DNA from: UBA11889 sp002313255
GTDB lineage: Bacteria; Pseudomonadota; Gammaproteobacteria; Pseudomonadales; Azotimanducaceae
DNA: 53,929 nucleotides
Direction of reading: 5' to 3'
Assembly (NCBI GenBank): GCA_913045265.1
Contig: CAJWQX010000014.1
Coordinates: 1 to 53,929 of the forward strand
Part shown: one piece after another, positions 1 to 8,196 of the stretch
How the letters are laid out: each line of letters starts with the position of its first letter
How positions within the stretch are numbered: the first letter of the stretch is position 1
Notes under the pieces: model-generated
Databases searched by the model: none
What the model saw: the letters and a program-made list of their open reading frames with translations, nothing else
What the model was told of the DNA's origin: nothing
Position numbers and translations under genes: made by a program

Positions 1-1
1 T

Positions 2-78
2 TGGTCGGGACGGCAAGATTCGAACTTGCGACCACTTGACCCCCAGTCAAGTGCGCTACCAGACTGCGCTACGCCCCG
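2..78 (-). tRNA. tRNA-Pro (anticodon GGG)
   Basis: Read on the minus strand this is a complete cloverleaf with an encoded CCA end at 2-4. The acceptor stem pairs CGGGGCG with CGTCCCG (one G-U). The anticodon stem CTTGA/TCAAG encloses loop CTGGGGG, giving anticodon GGG, which reads proline CCC and CCU codons. The D-arm (AGCGCAGTCTGGTAGCGC) and T-loop (GTTCGAATC) are standard. It lies downstream of the merR gene of the ihfA operon, on the same strand. Confidence 0.96.
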
Positions 79-166
79 TACGAACGATTATACACCTCGA
101 AAATCGTGTTACCGGGTACCACGCACCTCGACCAGCGCCCGATTCAAAGGGATTCGAAAACCGGGC

Positions 167-209
167 TGATGGCCCACCCACCTTGATAGGTGAAGCGCCG
201 AGGCCATCA
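167..209 (-). terminator. Hairpin after the ihfA-merR operon, possible terminator
   Basis: TGATGGCC (167-174) and GGCCATCA (202-209) form a perfect 8-bp stem. A nested CACC/GGTG hairpin (179-182 with 189-192) sits inside it. In the minus direction the stem is followed by a short run of four T after about six bases, so it may end transcripts of the pheST-ihfA-merR operon before the tRNA-Pro. The T-run is weak, so a processing or attenuation role is also possible. Confidence 0.4.
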
Positions 210-255
210 ATCCTCAATTAACTCTTGCGAAGGGCTGAAAGAATCGGCCAGGCAT

Positions 256-612
256 TCATGACTTCAAATTCTGGAATACATCTTCCAACTCAAAAATCAT
301 CTGCTTGACTAACAATCGAAACTGAGTTTGGTCCTCTTTTGCGTCGTCGCTCGAAAGACGTTGGCGCGCGCCCCCAATCGTAAATCCCTGATCATGTAAC
401 AGCGACCGAATCTGGCGAATCGTCAAGACGTCTAGCCGTTGGTAGTACCTTCGATTGCCGCGACGTTTTACCGGCTTAAGCTGTGAGAATTCCTGTTCCC
501 AATATCGCAACACATGGGGTTTAACATCACACAAACGACTCACTTCGCCGATGGTGAAATATCGCTTTCCCGGAATCGGCGGTAGATCGCTAGTCTGACT
601 CTGGTCCGGCAT
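256..612 (-). CDS. MerR-family transcriptional regulator, ihfA-linked
   Basis: This 118-residue protein has an N-terminal winged helix typical of MerR (YFTIGEVSRLCDV near residues 18-31, then VLRYWEQEF and KRRGNRRYYQ). The family is the short MerR-like regulator found directly behind ihfA in many gammaproteobacteria. There is no effector domain beyond a short C-terminal helix, so the ligand is unknown. The start is uncertain. ATG at 612 gives the usual family length, and a TTG at 621 extends it by three residues. Either start overlaps the 3' end of ihfA by 20-30 bases, which implies translational coupling. Confidence 0.85.
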   Translation of the reverse strand: MPDQSQTSDLPPIPGKRYFTIGEVSRLCDVKPHVLRYWEQEFSQLKPVKRRGNRRYYQRLDVLTIRQIRSLLHDQGFTIGGARQRLSSDDAKEDQTQFRLLVKQMIFELEDVFQNLKS

Positions 613-895
613 AAGCCTCAACTCGAGCTTTCAATTTCTGTCCTGGGTGAAACGTAACGACACGGCGTGCAGTAATAGGAATTTCTTCACCGGTCTTCGG
701 GTTCCGACCTGGCCGCTCTCGCTTGTCACGGAGATCAAAATTCCCAAATCCGGAGATCTTTACCTGCTCGTTCCGCTCCAAAACCATCAGAATTTGATCG
801 AAAAATAGTTCGACTATCTCTTTTGCTTCGCGTTTATTCAAACCAAGTTCTTCGAATAAACGATCCGCCATCTGTGCTTTCGTCAAGGCTCCCAT
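590..895 (-). CDS. ihfA: Integration host factor subunit alpha
   Basis: A 101-residue HU/IHF-fold DNA-bending protein that forms the IHF heterodimer with IhfB, which is encoded elsewhere. The N-terminus LTKAQMADRLFEELGL is typical of IHF-alpha. The DNA-intercalating beta-arm is visible as GRNPKTGEEIPITARRVVTF near residues 62-81, including the Asn-Pro pair. A clear Shine-Dalgarno (GGAGAG, six bases before ATG at 895) supports the start. It follows pheT on the same strand after 91 bases, the classical pheST-ihfA arrangement, where IHF-alpha production is tied to the phenylalanyl-tRNA synthetase operon. Confidence 0.97.
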   Translation of the reverse strand: MGALTKAQMADRLFEELGLNKREAKEIVELFFDQILMVLERNEQVKISGFGNFDLRDKRERPGRNPKTGEEIPITARRVVTFHPGQKLKARVEAYAGPESD

Positions 896-986
896 CAGCT
901 TCTCTCCGGCCTTCCCCGGTCGTCGAATCCCAGTTTCAACACTTCGATGACTAAAGCGTTCGCAACGACAGCAATAGTCGGACGTG

Positions 987-3353
987 TTATCGCAACCGAG
1001 CTCCGACTTCTTGCTCTAAGGCAACAACGGCTTTCTCCACTAAAGCACCGACGTCTGAATCGGTCAGCGTCTTCGCGGGATCTTGGAAGATTAACCCTAC
1101 CGCTAGGCTTTTATCAATAGAATCAATGCCTTTGCCTTTATAGACGTCAAATAACCTGAACTCAACAAGAAGCTCACCTACCGTCTCTCGTATCAATTTT
1201 TCGACAGATTCACTGCTGACCGCTTGGTTTACGACCAAGGCTAAATCCCTCCGAATACTGGGGTATCGGGACACTTCGTTGTGCCGACGTTGCCGCTTCA
1301 GCAACAAGGGTTCGACATCGCATTCGAAAACAAATACGTCTCCGGCCACGTTAAGTTTTCTTTGGAGTTGAGGACTGATCCGCCCCACCGTCCCGACAAC
1401 GTTATCGTCGACGTAAATATCTGCGCTTTGCCCTGGATGAAACTCCGACCGAGCCGACGCGCCAAAACTGACCCTTCGACCACATGCTTCAACAAGACGC
1501 TCAACATCACCTTTGATATCAAAAAAGTCGACGTTCTTTGCCTGCTGCGTCCAATTTTCGGGATCCTTTAGTCCCCATAACGCGGCCGCAATGCGAAACC
1601 CTTGCTCTAGGTGATCGACGTCACCGTTGAAACATTGTCCATATTCGAACATTCGAATCGAAGTACTCTGCCTCGCAACATTGCTAACTAACGCGTCGAT
1701 CAATCCAGGGATCAGGCTCGTCCTCATGACTGATTGTTCCTTGGACATAGGGTTCTCGATCACCAGGGCCTGAATATCTGGCGAGAAGAGATCGTGCCGC
1801 TCGGGACTGATGAAGCTATAAGTGATTACTTCGTTGTATCCCAAATGCACCATAAGATTGCGAAGATCCGCTGGATTGATGCGGTCACGTCGGGACGGCT
1901 TTAACCGCATCGCCGTGAGCGTCGTTCGAGTCGGTATAGCGTCGTAACCGTGTATACGACAAACCTCTTCGACCAAGTCCTCCTCGATCGAAATGTCAAA
2001 GCGGTGGCTTGGTGTTGTTATTTCCCAACCGTCAGGCACTTCCTTTGGCCTTAGTTCAAGGCGCTCCAGAATGCCAAATACTTCTTTGTCTTCGATTTTC
2101 TCGCCTAGTAGATGTTCCAGCCTCGCGCTCCGTAGCGTTAGCTCCTTCGCTTGGGGCAGAGAAGTTTCGTCAACGACCTCGATAACGGGGCCTGGATTAC
2201 CACCAGCAATCTCAATGAGCAATGCCGTCGCACGTTCCATTGCCGCGCCCTGAAGCTCGCTATCCACTCCCCGTTCGTAACGCTGAGAAGCGTCTGTCTG
2301 AATGCCGTAACGGCGGCCTGTCCCCATGATTGCCACGGGCGAAAAAAACGCGCACTCAAGAAATACATCGGTGGTGGTCTCAGTGACTCCACTCTTCACA
2401 CCGCCCATCACTCCTGCAATCGCGAGCGGTCCAGTTCCATGTGCTATGACCAAGCTCTCTTCATCCAACTCAATCGAGTTACCAGCCAGAAGCGTAAGTT
2501 GCTCACCCTCCTCGGCCATGCGAACAACAATGCGGTCGTCTAACGATGCCAAATCGAAAGCATGTAAAGGTTGACCGAGTTCGAGCAGAATATAGTTGGT
2601 TACGTCGACCACGGGATCAATCGAACGGAGCCCACTTCGTTCCAACCGTTCGACCATCCATGCGGGCGCCACCTGAGAGATATCGACTCCCTCAATGACG
2701 CGACCCAAATATTTCGGGCAAGCCGAGGGGGCATGGACTTCGACAGGGAAAATCGTCTCCGTGGACGCAGGCACTTCACTTATGACCGGCTCGTTCATTG
2801 ACATCCGATTAAGTACGGCTACTTCGCGAGCGACACCACGAACGCTAAAACAATCCCCGCGATTTGGAGTGAGATCTAGATCTATCGAAAATTCATCCAA
2901 ATCCAACGCTTCGCGTAATTCCAAACCAGGCGACAGGGTATTCGAAAGCTCCATGATTCCGTCATGGTCATCACTCATACCCAATTCTTTCGCGCTGCAC
3001 AGCATCCCGTATGATTGAACTCCCCTAAGTTTTGTGCGTTGTATCTCAAGTCCGTCGGAAAGTTCGGAACCAACTCTCGCGAACGCCGTCTTAAGCCCCA
3101 CTCGAGCGTTCGGAGCACCGCAAACCACACTGAATTTTTCTGATCCGTCAAATACCGTACAGACCGAAAGTCGATCCGCATTCGGGTGTGCGTGGAGCTC
3201 TAGTATTTCTCCGATGACGATGCCGGTGAACTCATCCGCCACGGAGCCTACAGCGTCAGCTTCAAGCCCTGCACTAGTGAGTTGATCGCATAATTCGTCC
3301 GTTCCTATCTTCGGATCAACCCATGTACGCAGCCATTTTTCGGAGAATTTCAT
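987..3353 (-). CDS. pheT: Phenylalanine--tRNA ligase beta subunit
   Basis: At 788 residues it has the full length of bacterial PheT. The domain order is visible: an N-terminal B1/tRNA-binding (EMAP-like) segment (VIGEILELHAHPNADRLSVC near residues 45-65), the B3/B4 editing domain in the middle, the B5 DNA-binding-like domain, a catalytic-like core, and the C-terminal anticodon-binding ferredoxin-like domain (RYPSIRRDLALVV onward). The enzyme works as an alpha2-beta2 tetramer charging tRNA-Phe and editing Tyr-tRNA-Phe. It starts eight bases after the pheS stop and has no strong Shine-Dalgarno of its own, so coupling with pheS is likely. Confidence 0.98.
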   Translation of the reverse strand: MKFSEKWLRTWVDPKIGTDELCDQLTSAGLEADAVGSVADEFTGIVIGEILELHAHPNADRLSVCTVFDGSEKFSVVCGAPNARVGLKTAFARVGSELSDGLEIQRTKLRGVQSYGMLCSAKELGMSDDHDGIMELSNTLSPGLELREALDLDEFSIDLDLTPNRGDCFSVRGVAREVAVLNRMSMNEPVISEVPASTETIFPVEVHAPSACPKYLGRVIEGVDISQVAPAWMVERLERSGLRSIDPVVDVTNYILLELGQPLHAFDLASLDDRIVVRMAEEGEQLTLLAGNSIELDEESLVIAHGTGPLAIAGVMGGVKSGVTETTTDVFLECAFFSPVAIMGTGRRYGIQTDASQRYERGVDSELQGAAMERATALLIEIAGGNPGPVIEVVDETSLPQAKELTLRSARLEHLLGEKIEDKEVFGILERLELRPKEVPDGWEITTPSHRFDISIEEDLVEEVCRIHGYDAIPTRTTLTAMRLKPSRRDRINPADLRNLMVHLGYNEVITYSFISPERHDLFSPDIQALVIENPMSKEQSVMRTSLIPGLIDALVSNVARQSTSIRMFEYGQCFNGDVDHLEQGFRIAAALWGLKDPENWTQQAKNVDFFDIKGDVERLVEACGRRVSFGASARSEFHPGQSADIYVDDNVVGTVGRISPQLQRKLNVAGDVFVFECDVEPLLLKRQRRHNEVSRYPSIRRDLALVVNQAVSSESVEKLIRETVGELLVEFRLFDVYKGKGIDSIDKSLAVGLIFQDPAKTLTDSDVGALVEKAVVALEQEVGARLR

Positions 3354-3361
3354 CAGACCGC

Positions 3362-4339
3362 TTACGCAAATTGCTTCAGGAAGCGCAGATCGTTGTCAAA
3401 AAACATTCTCAGATCCTGCACATCAAAAAATAGCGTTGCCAAGCGATCTCCACCAAAACCAAACGCGAAGCCAGAATATTCATCCGGATCAATTCCCGAC
3501 ATCGACAACACGTTTGGATGGACCATTCCGCAACCCATGACTTCGCGCCATCCATCTGCGCCCATAACGTCAACCTCAGCAGAGGGTTCTGTGAATGGAA
3601 AGTACGACGGCCGGAATCTAACGTCCAATTCCTGCTCGAAGAACCGATGAATAAACTCAGTGACCGTCCCTTTTAGGTCCCCAAAATTGATCCCTTTATC
3701 GACCACCAAACCTTCGACCTGATGAAACATTGGGCTGTGCGTCAGGTCCGAGTCTCGCCGATAGACGCGCCCCGGACAGATGACCCGGATCGGCGGCTTT
3801 TGGTTTTCCATTACGCGAACTTGGACCGGCGAAGTATGGGTGCGGAGAACCATTCCGTTCGTTAGGTAAAAGGTGTCGTGCATGGCGCGCGCGGGATGAT
3901 TGGAGGGCATGTTGAGCGCTTCAAAATTATGATAATCGTCCTCAATTTCGGGACCATCCACAACGTCGTATCCGGCACCAATAAAGATTTCTTCGATTCG
4001 CCCAAGCGTCTGAGTCACAGGGTGCAGGCTGCCGCGATACCCTTTCCGGCCGGGTAACGACACATCCAAGGCTTGACTCATGAGATCGCTCTGTATTTGC
4101 TCGTTGTCAAGTTCGATCCGACGCTTGTCGATCGCCTCCTGGATCGAGCGTTTAGCGGCGTTGATGCCAGCACCGGCCGCAGGGCGTGCTTCCGGATCAA
4201 CATCGCCCAACTCATGGAGGAGAGCCGTTATCACCCCGGTTTTGCCGAGGTAGTGCACGCGGTTTTCTTCGAGCGACGAGACCTCTGCGCTTGCCTCTAC
4301 GCGGGCAAGGGCTTCTGCTCGAATTTCATCTAAGTCCAT
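3362..4339 (-). CDS. pheS: Phenylalanine--tRNA ligase alpha subunit
   Basis: A 325-residue class II aminoacyl-tRNA synthetase catalytic subunit. The N-terminal coiled-coil tRNA-binding arm occupies about residues 1-85. It is followed by the class II core, with motif 2 around VICPGRVYRRDSDLTHSPMF and motif 3 around GFAFGFGGDRLATL near the C-terminus. It partners with PheT immediately downstream. A 91-base gap separates it from rplT. The gap lacks a recognisable Phe-rich pheM leader peptide, so the attenuation control known from E. coli is not evident here. Confidence 0.98.
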   Translation of the reverse strand: MDLDEIRAEALARVEASAEVSSLEENRVHYLGKTGVITALLHELGDVDPEARPAAGAGINAAKRSIQEAIDKRRIELDNEQIQSDLMSQALDVSLPGRKGYRGSLHPVTQTLGRIEEIFIGAGYDVVDGPEIEDDYHNFEALNMPSNHPARAMHDTFYLTNGMVLRTHTSPVQVRVMENQKPPIRVICPGRVYRRDSDLTHSPMFHQVEGLVVDKGINFGDLKGTVTEFIHRFFEQELDVRFRPSYFPFTEPSAEVDVMGADGWREVMGCGMVHPNVLSMSGIDPDEYSGFAFGFGGDRLATLFFDVQDLRMFFDNDLRFLKQFA

Positions 4340-4423
4340 AAGAATTATCCGATGAGCCGGTGATGGTGCAAACCCTCTGCAAAAGCGCTACGGGACGCCG
4401 CCCGGGATAAACCGTAATTTCCA

Positions 4424-4439
4424 GCTGCGTCTACGCAGC
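4424..4439 (-). other. Perfect hairpin holding the rplT stop codon in its loop
   Basis: In the minus direction GCTGCG-TAGA-CGCAGC forms a perfect 6-bp stem with a four-base loop. The rplT stop codon TAG is the first three bases of that loop. There is no T-run behind it, so it is not a standard intrinsic terminator. It may protect a 3' end, slow ribosomes, or mark a processing site between rplT and pheS. Confidence 0.45.
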
Positions 4440-4790
4440 AAGGGCTTCCTTTGCCTTATCTGCCAATGCGCCAAACGTAGCTTTCTCGTGTAACGCCAAA
4501 TCGGCCAGGACTTTTCGGTCGACCTCGATAGCAGCTTTTTTCAGACCCGCAATGAAGCGACTGTACGAAAGTCCGTGCTCTCTTGCTTCCGCATTGATCC
4601 GAATAATCCACAGTGCTCGGAATTGTCGTTTCTTCTGGCGCCGATCTCGGTAAGCGTATTGTCCCGCTTTAATAACCGCTTGCTTGGCGACCTTGAACGT
4701 ACGACTTCGAGCCCCGTAATAACCTTTGGCTTGTCGCAGTATTTTTTTTCGGCGGGCTCTGGAAGCCACACCTCTCTTTACTCTTGGCAT
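4431..4790 (-). CDS. rplT: 50S ribosomal protein L20
   Basis: A 119-residue, highly basic protein with the conserved L20 start MPRVKRGVASRARRKKILRQ and the signature block GQYAYRDRRQKKRQFRALWI. It binds 23S rRNA early in 50S assembly. In E. coli it also represses translation of the rpmI-rplT messenger. A strong Shine-Dalgarno (AGGAG) stands five bases before the ATG, and the gene follows rpmI after eight bases. Confidence 0.98.
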   Translation of the reverse strand: MPRVKRGVASRARRKKILRQAKGYYGARSRTFKVAKQAVIKAGQYAYRDRRQKKRQFRALWIIRINAEAREHGLSYSRFIAGLKKAAIEVDRKVLADLALHEKATFGALADKAKEALAA

Positions 4791-4798
4791 GGTGTCTC

Positions 4799-4999
4799 CT
4801 AGCGGGCCTTACCGGGCAGCATCCGATCCACACTTTTTCGATCAGCCGGGGATACTTCATTGAATCCACGCAGCTGTCGTTTCCGTTTTTGCGGCTTCGA
4901 AGTAAAAAAGTGGTTCTTACCTGTCCGCTTATGCTTGAAGCCTTTAGCGGTCCGGCGGAATCGTTTGGCCGCACCTCGATTAGTTTTCATTTTTGGCAT
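4799..4999 (-). CDS. rpmI: 50S ribosomal protein L35
   Basis: A 66-residue L35 protein (MPKMKTNRGAAKRFRRTAKG at the start, a basic middle, and a C-terminal SPADRKSVDRMLPGKAR-type end). It sits on the 50S surface. It lies between infC and rplT as in E. coli, with a GGGAG Shine-Dalgarno six bases before the ATG at 4999. The 106-base upstream gap contains a perfect 7-bp hairpin that could take part in translational control of this pair by L20. Confidence 0.97.
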   Translation of the reverse strand: MPKMKTNRGAAKRFRRTAKGFKHKRTGKNHFFTSKPQKRKRQLRGFNEVSPADRKSVDRMLPGKAR

Positions 5000-5030
5000 A
5001 GCTGCTCCCTAACGCCTCATCGCATTACAA

Positions 5031-5047
5031 GTTTCGTCAAACGAAAC
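5031..5047 (-). promoter_or_regulatory. Stem-loop in the infC-rpmI spacer
   Basis: GTTTCGT and ACGAAAC form a perfect 7-bp stem with a three-base loop, about 30 bases upstream of the rpmI start. No T-run follows, which argues against a terminator. In E. coli the same spacer belongs to the L20 translational operator of rpmI-rplT. A similar role here is a guess from position only. Confidence 0.35.
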
Positions 5048-5105
5048 CCCTGTTAGCACGTTTGCGCGACTTGTGAGCTAACGACAAGCGCGCCGCATCT
5101 TCTTG

Positions 5106-5648
5106 TTATCTTTTCTTTTTACGAGGAGCCAAAACCATCGTCACCTGCCGGCCTTCAAACTTTGGGCTAGCTTCGATTGTGGCCATAGGCTCTAGGTCTT
5201 CTTCGACCCTCTCCATCAGTTTCATTCCGATTTCAGGATGCGCCATTTCGCGCCCCCGAAAACGTAGCGTGACTTTCGCTTTGTCACCGTCCTCTAAAAA
5301 ACGAATCAGGTTGCGCAATTTTATCTGGTAGTCGGCCTCTTCTGTTCCGGGCCGAAACTTCTGTTCCTTAACTTGGGTTTGCTTCTGCTTCTTTCTTTGG
5401 GCGGCCTTCTCTTTCTTGAGGTCGAAAAGGTGCTTTCCATAATCCATTACCTTCACGACCGGGGGCTCTGCCTCAGGTGCAATCAACACCAGATCAAGCC
5501 CAGCTTTTTGCGCCTCATCGAGTGCATTCACCCGACTCACTATACCGACTTGACTACCGTCGGCGCCGATTAATCGCAGCTGCGTACCCTGAATATCTTC
5601 GTTCAACACTGCGCGTTCGCGTTGCGCGTTCATTCCTGATTTTTTAAT
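5106..5648 (-). CDS. infC: Translation initiation factor IF-3, AUU start
   Basis: IF-3 N-domain (VLNEDI... LRLIGADGSQVGIVS) and C-domain (QVKEQKFRPGTEEADYQIKL, then KVTLRFRGREMAHPE and a basic C-terminus) are both complete. The first ATG (5633) has only an adjoining AGGA. Five codons upstream, ATT at 5648 is preceded by GGAGAG with suitable spacing, giving Met-Lys-Lys-Ser-Gly-Met at the start and a 180-residue protein. infC with an AUU start is the rule in gammaproteobacteria and lets IF-3 repress its own translation by rejecting non-AUG starts. The usual upstream neighbour thrS is absent. Confidence 0.95.
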   Translation of the reverse strand: MKKSGMNAQRERAVLNEDIQGTQLRLIGADGSQVGIVSRVNALDEAQKAGLDLVLIAPEAEPPVVKVMDYGKHLFDLKKEKAAQRKKQKQTQVKEQKFRPGTEEADYQIKLRNLIRFLEDGDKAKVTLRFRGREMAHPEIGMKLMERVEEDLEPMATIEASPKFEGRQVTMVLAPRKKKR

Positions 5649-5860
5649 TGGACATTCTCTCCATATAAACCCTTACGTTGATCTTAGCCGATGTAACTTC
5701 TCGTCCAAGTTTCCCCCAGACGAAACAGTAACAAAAGATGCTCACTTTTCCGACAAAAAAGCGCGCCGAGTGTACGACCCGACGTATGACAAAACAACCT
5801 TAAGTCCTTGTCATCAAAGAATAAAATGTGGCCCGTATAGGGGAACAGTCTAACTTCGTT

Positions 5861-5875
5861 GATTCGTTACGAATC
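5861..5875. other. Small inverted repeat upstream of tRNA-Val
   Basis: GATTCG-TTA-CGAATC is a perfect 6-bp inverted repeat in the 273-base spacer between infC (minus) and tRNA-Val (plus). A second G+C-rich inverted repeat, CCCGCC/GGCGGG (5895-5914), follows just before the tRNA. The spacer must hold the promoters for both directions, but I cannot name a convincing -35/-10 pair. Confidence 0.25.
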
Positions 5876-5921
5876 GCAGTGTTAGGGTTTGCCACCCGCC
5901 GCGAGTGGGGCGGGCACGCAA

Positions 5922-5998
5922 AGGCGCGTAGCTCAGTTGGTTAGAGCGTTGCCTTGACATGGCAGAGGTCGTTGGTTCGATTCCAATCGCGCCTACCA
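5922..5998 (+). tRNA. tRNA-Val (anticodon GAC)
   Basis: A complete cloverleaf with encoded CCA. The acceptor stem AGGCGCG pairs with CGCGCCT. The D-arm is GCTCAGTTGGTTAGAGC, and the anticodon loop TTGACAT gives GAC (valine GUC/GUU codons). The T-arm is GTTGG-TTCGATT-CCAAT. It is transcribed toward the convergent ABC exporter genes. Confidence 0.97.
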
Positions 5999-6144
5999 AG
6001 ATTGTCGTCGGCGGTTCGTTTGCGATCCGCCGGCAACAATTGGTACACAAAGACCTCAGGCCTCGCTCCATTAATTTGCGTCTCAATCCGCTCTACTTGA
6101 TCATCCGCCGGATCGTATATCCAGACCGAATCTACACCGCGCGT

Positions 6145-8196
6145 TTAACGCCCCGCCTGAGAGTCGACGCCCTGCAACATCGCATAACGTCGATATTGGC
6201 TCTCGTTATCTCGCATCAACGCATCGTGGCTACCCACTTCGAGCACCCTACCCTGATCCATGAAGACAATTCGATTAGCCCGACGAATCGTCGAAAGACG
6301 GTGGGCGATGACAATCACCAATCGATCTTTTGAAATCTCTGTTAACGCTTCAACCAAACGATTTTCCGCAACCGGATCAAGGGCCGCTGTCGGTTCATCC
6401 AATATCAAAATTTGGGAATTTCGGATGAGTCCGCGGGCGATACTCAGCCGCTGCTGCTGACCTACAGACAACGTTTCGCCTGAGCGGCCCAACACGGTAT
6501 CAATCCCGTCAGGCATCGAAGCGATAAAATCCATACATCCCGCTGTCCGCAACGCCTCTAGTAACTCGCTCTCCGTCGCATCGGGATTGGCAATACCTAG
6601 ATTGTCCCGAATACTTTCCGACAACAGCAGATGTTCTTGAAACACGTACGTGACTTGACGCCTGAGTGAATCTAAGTCAACGCGTGTTACATCGAGACTG
6701 TCAATAAGAACTCTGCCGCTCGTTGGCCTAAGTAGCGCCGGGATCATATAAGCGAGACTCGTCTTACCCGCCCCGGTTGGGCCAACGATGGCCACGAATG
6801 AATTGGTCGGCAACTCGAGGTCGATTTCTTTCAGCGCGACGGATCCGTCGGGGTATTCGTAACTGAGGTTTTCGAAAGTAACACCTTCACTTAATGTCCC
6901 AAGCTCTTCCTCGCCATGCGCATCCTCGTCCCGCTCTTGGTCTATGAAGAAAAAGACGCGTCTAAGGGCGGCCGCAGGTTCCTGCACAAATATCCACGTA
7001 TCGCCAAGCTCTCCTGCTGCATAAAATATGGCCACGAGAATTCCGATAAGTGCGAAGAAGTCACCCGGGGTTAGAAGTCCACCGATTACGTCGTGGGCGA
7101 TGCCGCGACCCCAAAAGATCAACATCGACGTCAACGTGATACCGCCTAATGCAATAACGATCGCCCAAACGACAATCGCGTAGCGTTCTCGCAAAAAAGA
7201 TTCTTCGCTTCGCTCCGCGAAGCGTTCTTTTTCACGTTCCATGCCCCCCAGACTCTGCACAGCAGTGATGCTATCCATGCTTTCTTCCATGCTGCTTGTC
7301 GTCGACGATCCCGCCGCTCTTTTCGTTTGATTGGTGCGACGCACCAACCCCGAAAACGGGAAGGTAATGGCGATAGCAATCGGGAAAATAGACCAAGCAA
7401 GCCAGACAAGTTCTGGCGAAATATCCCCATACGTGTATTCGATGAGATAAATCTGAATAAGTGCGGCAATCAATATTGCCAATGGCCGAAGCGTCAGTTG
7501 ATACACCACTTCCGGCACCATCGGCGCGTCATAGAGCACCCGGTACATGGAATCTCCAATCCGCTGATCTTGCAAGGTGGTCAACGAAAGCCTGGTAAGA
7601 CCTTCAAACAAGTCGGTTCGAAGAAAATTGACCATGCGCTGGGTCAACCGCACGTTCACCCAATATTCAAGGAGCCCCCATAGTCCGCCCGCTTCACTCC
7701 CACCACCACTAATCTGATTCTCGGCTTGCGTAGCAGCATCGGAGCCCTCGTATAAATAAGCACCGGTACCACCCGCTCGCGTCCCAATAAAAAACAACAA
7801 CCCGACATATAGGATGCTCAAGACCATCATGATTTGCATCGGACTCAAACCCTGGAGAGACAGCAAAATCGGATCCATGAACGGTGGATAACGTAGTTCA
7901 ACATCGTCGAGCGCTTTTCCACCAACAACGTGATCGACAATGATTTTCGCGATCCAGGGTAATAAAAGACCAGGTACCCACATCCCCGTCGACAACAGAA
8001 ACTTCGCGAAAAATAATTCCTTAACTGGCTTCAACAACCCGACAGCACGCCCCACCAAGAAGAACGTTTCTTTGTTGGTGAGTTCGGTATCGATGTCGAC
8101 TTGGTCGTCGTACTGAGCACGCCCTCCCTTACCGAAAATTGATTCAAGCAAGCCCTCGCCGCGGCGAGGCGTATTCGGATCCGATCCGTCACTCAT
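6145..8196 (-). CDS. ABC exporter, fused membrane and ATPase subunit (second of pair)
   Basis: A 683-residue half-transporter of the multidrug/lipid exporter type. The N-terminal two-thirds carries about six membrane segments, with an unusual soluble Gly/Ser-rich insertion near residues 140-175. The ATPase domain has Walker A GPTGAGKTS (about residue 470), the signature LSVGQQQR (about 574) and Walker B ILILDEPTAALD (about 602), all intact. Its start overlaps the end of the preceding ABC gene by eight bases, so the two probably form a heterodimer. The substrate is not evident. Confidence 0.93.
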   Translation of the reverse strand: MSDGSDPNTPRRGEGLLESIFGKGGRAQYDDQVDIDTELTNKETFFLVGRAVGLLKPVKELFFAKFLLSTGMWVPGLLLPWIAKIIVDHVVGGKALDDVELRYPPFMDPILLSLQGLSPMQIMMVLSILYVGLLFFIGTRAGGTGAYLYEGSDAATQAENQISGGGSEAGGLWGLLEYWVNVRLTQRMVNFLRTDLFEGLTRLSLTTLQDQRIGDSMYRVLYDAPMVPEVVYQLTLRPLAILIAALIQIYLIEYTYGDISPELVWLAWSIFPIAIAITFPFSGLVRRTNQTKRAAGSSTTSSMEESMDSITAVQSLGGMEREKERFAERSEESFLRERYAIVVWAIVIALGGITLTSMLIFWGRGIAHDVIGGLLTPGDFFALIGILVAIFYAAGELGDTWIFVQEPAAALRRVFFFIDQERDEDAHGEEELGTLSEGVTFENLSYEYPDGSVALKEIDLELPTNSFVAIVGPTGAGKTSLAYMIPALLRPTSGRVLIDSLDVTRVDLDSLRRQVTYVFQEHLLLSESIRDNLGIANPDATESELLEALRTAGCMDFIASMPDGIDTVLGRSGETLSVGQQQRLSIARGLIRNSQILILDEPTAALDPVAENRLVEALTEISKDRLVIVIAHRLSTIRRANRIVFMDQGRVLEVGSHDALMRDNESQYRRYAMLQGVDSQAGR

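Noticed and set aside
36..221. 61-residue plus-strand frame at the left edge
   Set aside because: It starts inside tRNA-Pro (antisense) and has no protein character or Shine-Dalgarno.
4340..4430. pheM-type Phe leader peptide and attenuator before pheS
   Set aside because: No ATG-initiated Phe-rich frame and no terminator with a T-run are present in the gap.
5850..6086. 78-residue frame on the minus strand containing IGIEPTTSAMSRQRSNQLSY
   Set aside because: It is the antisense of tRNA-Val(GAC). This peptide is a well-known false protein in databases that arises from tRNA genes.
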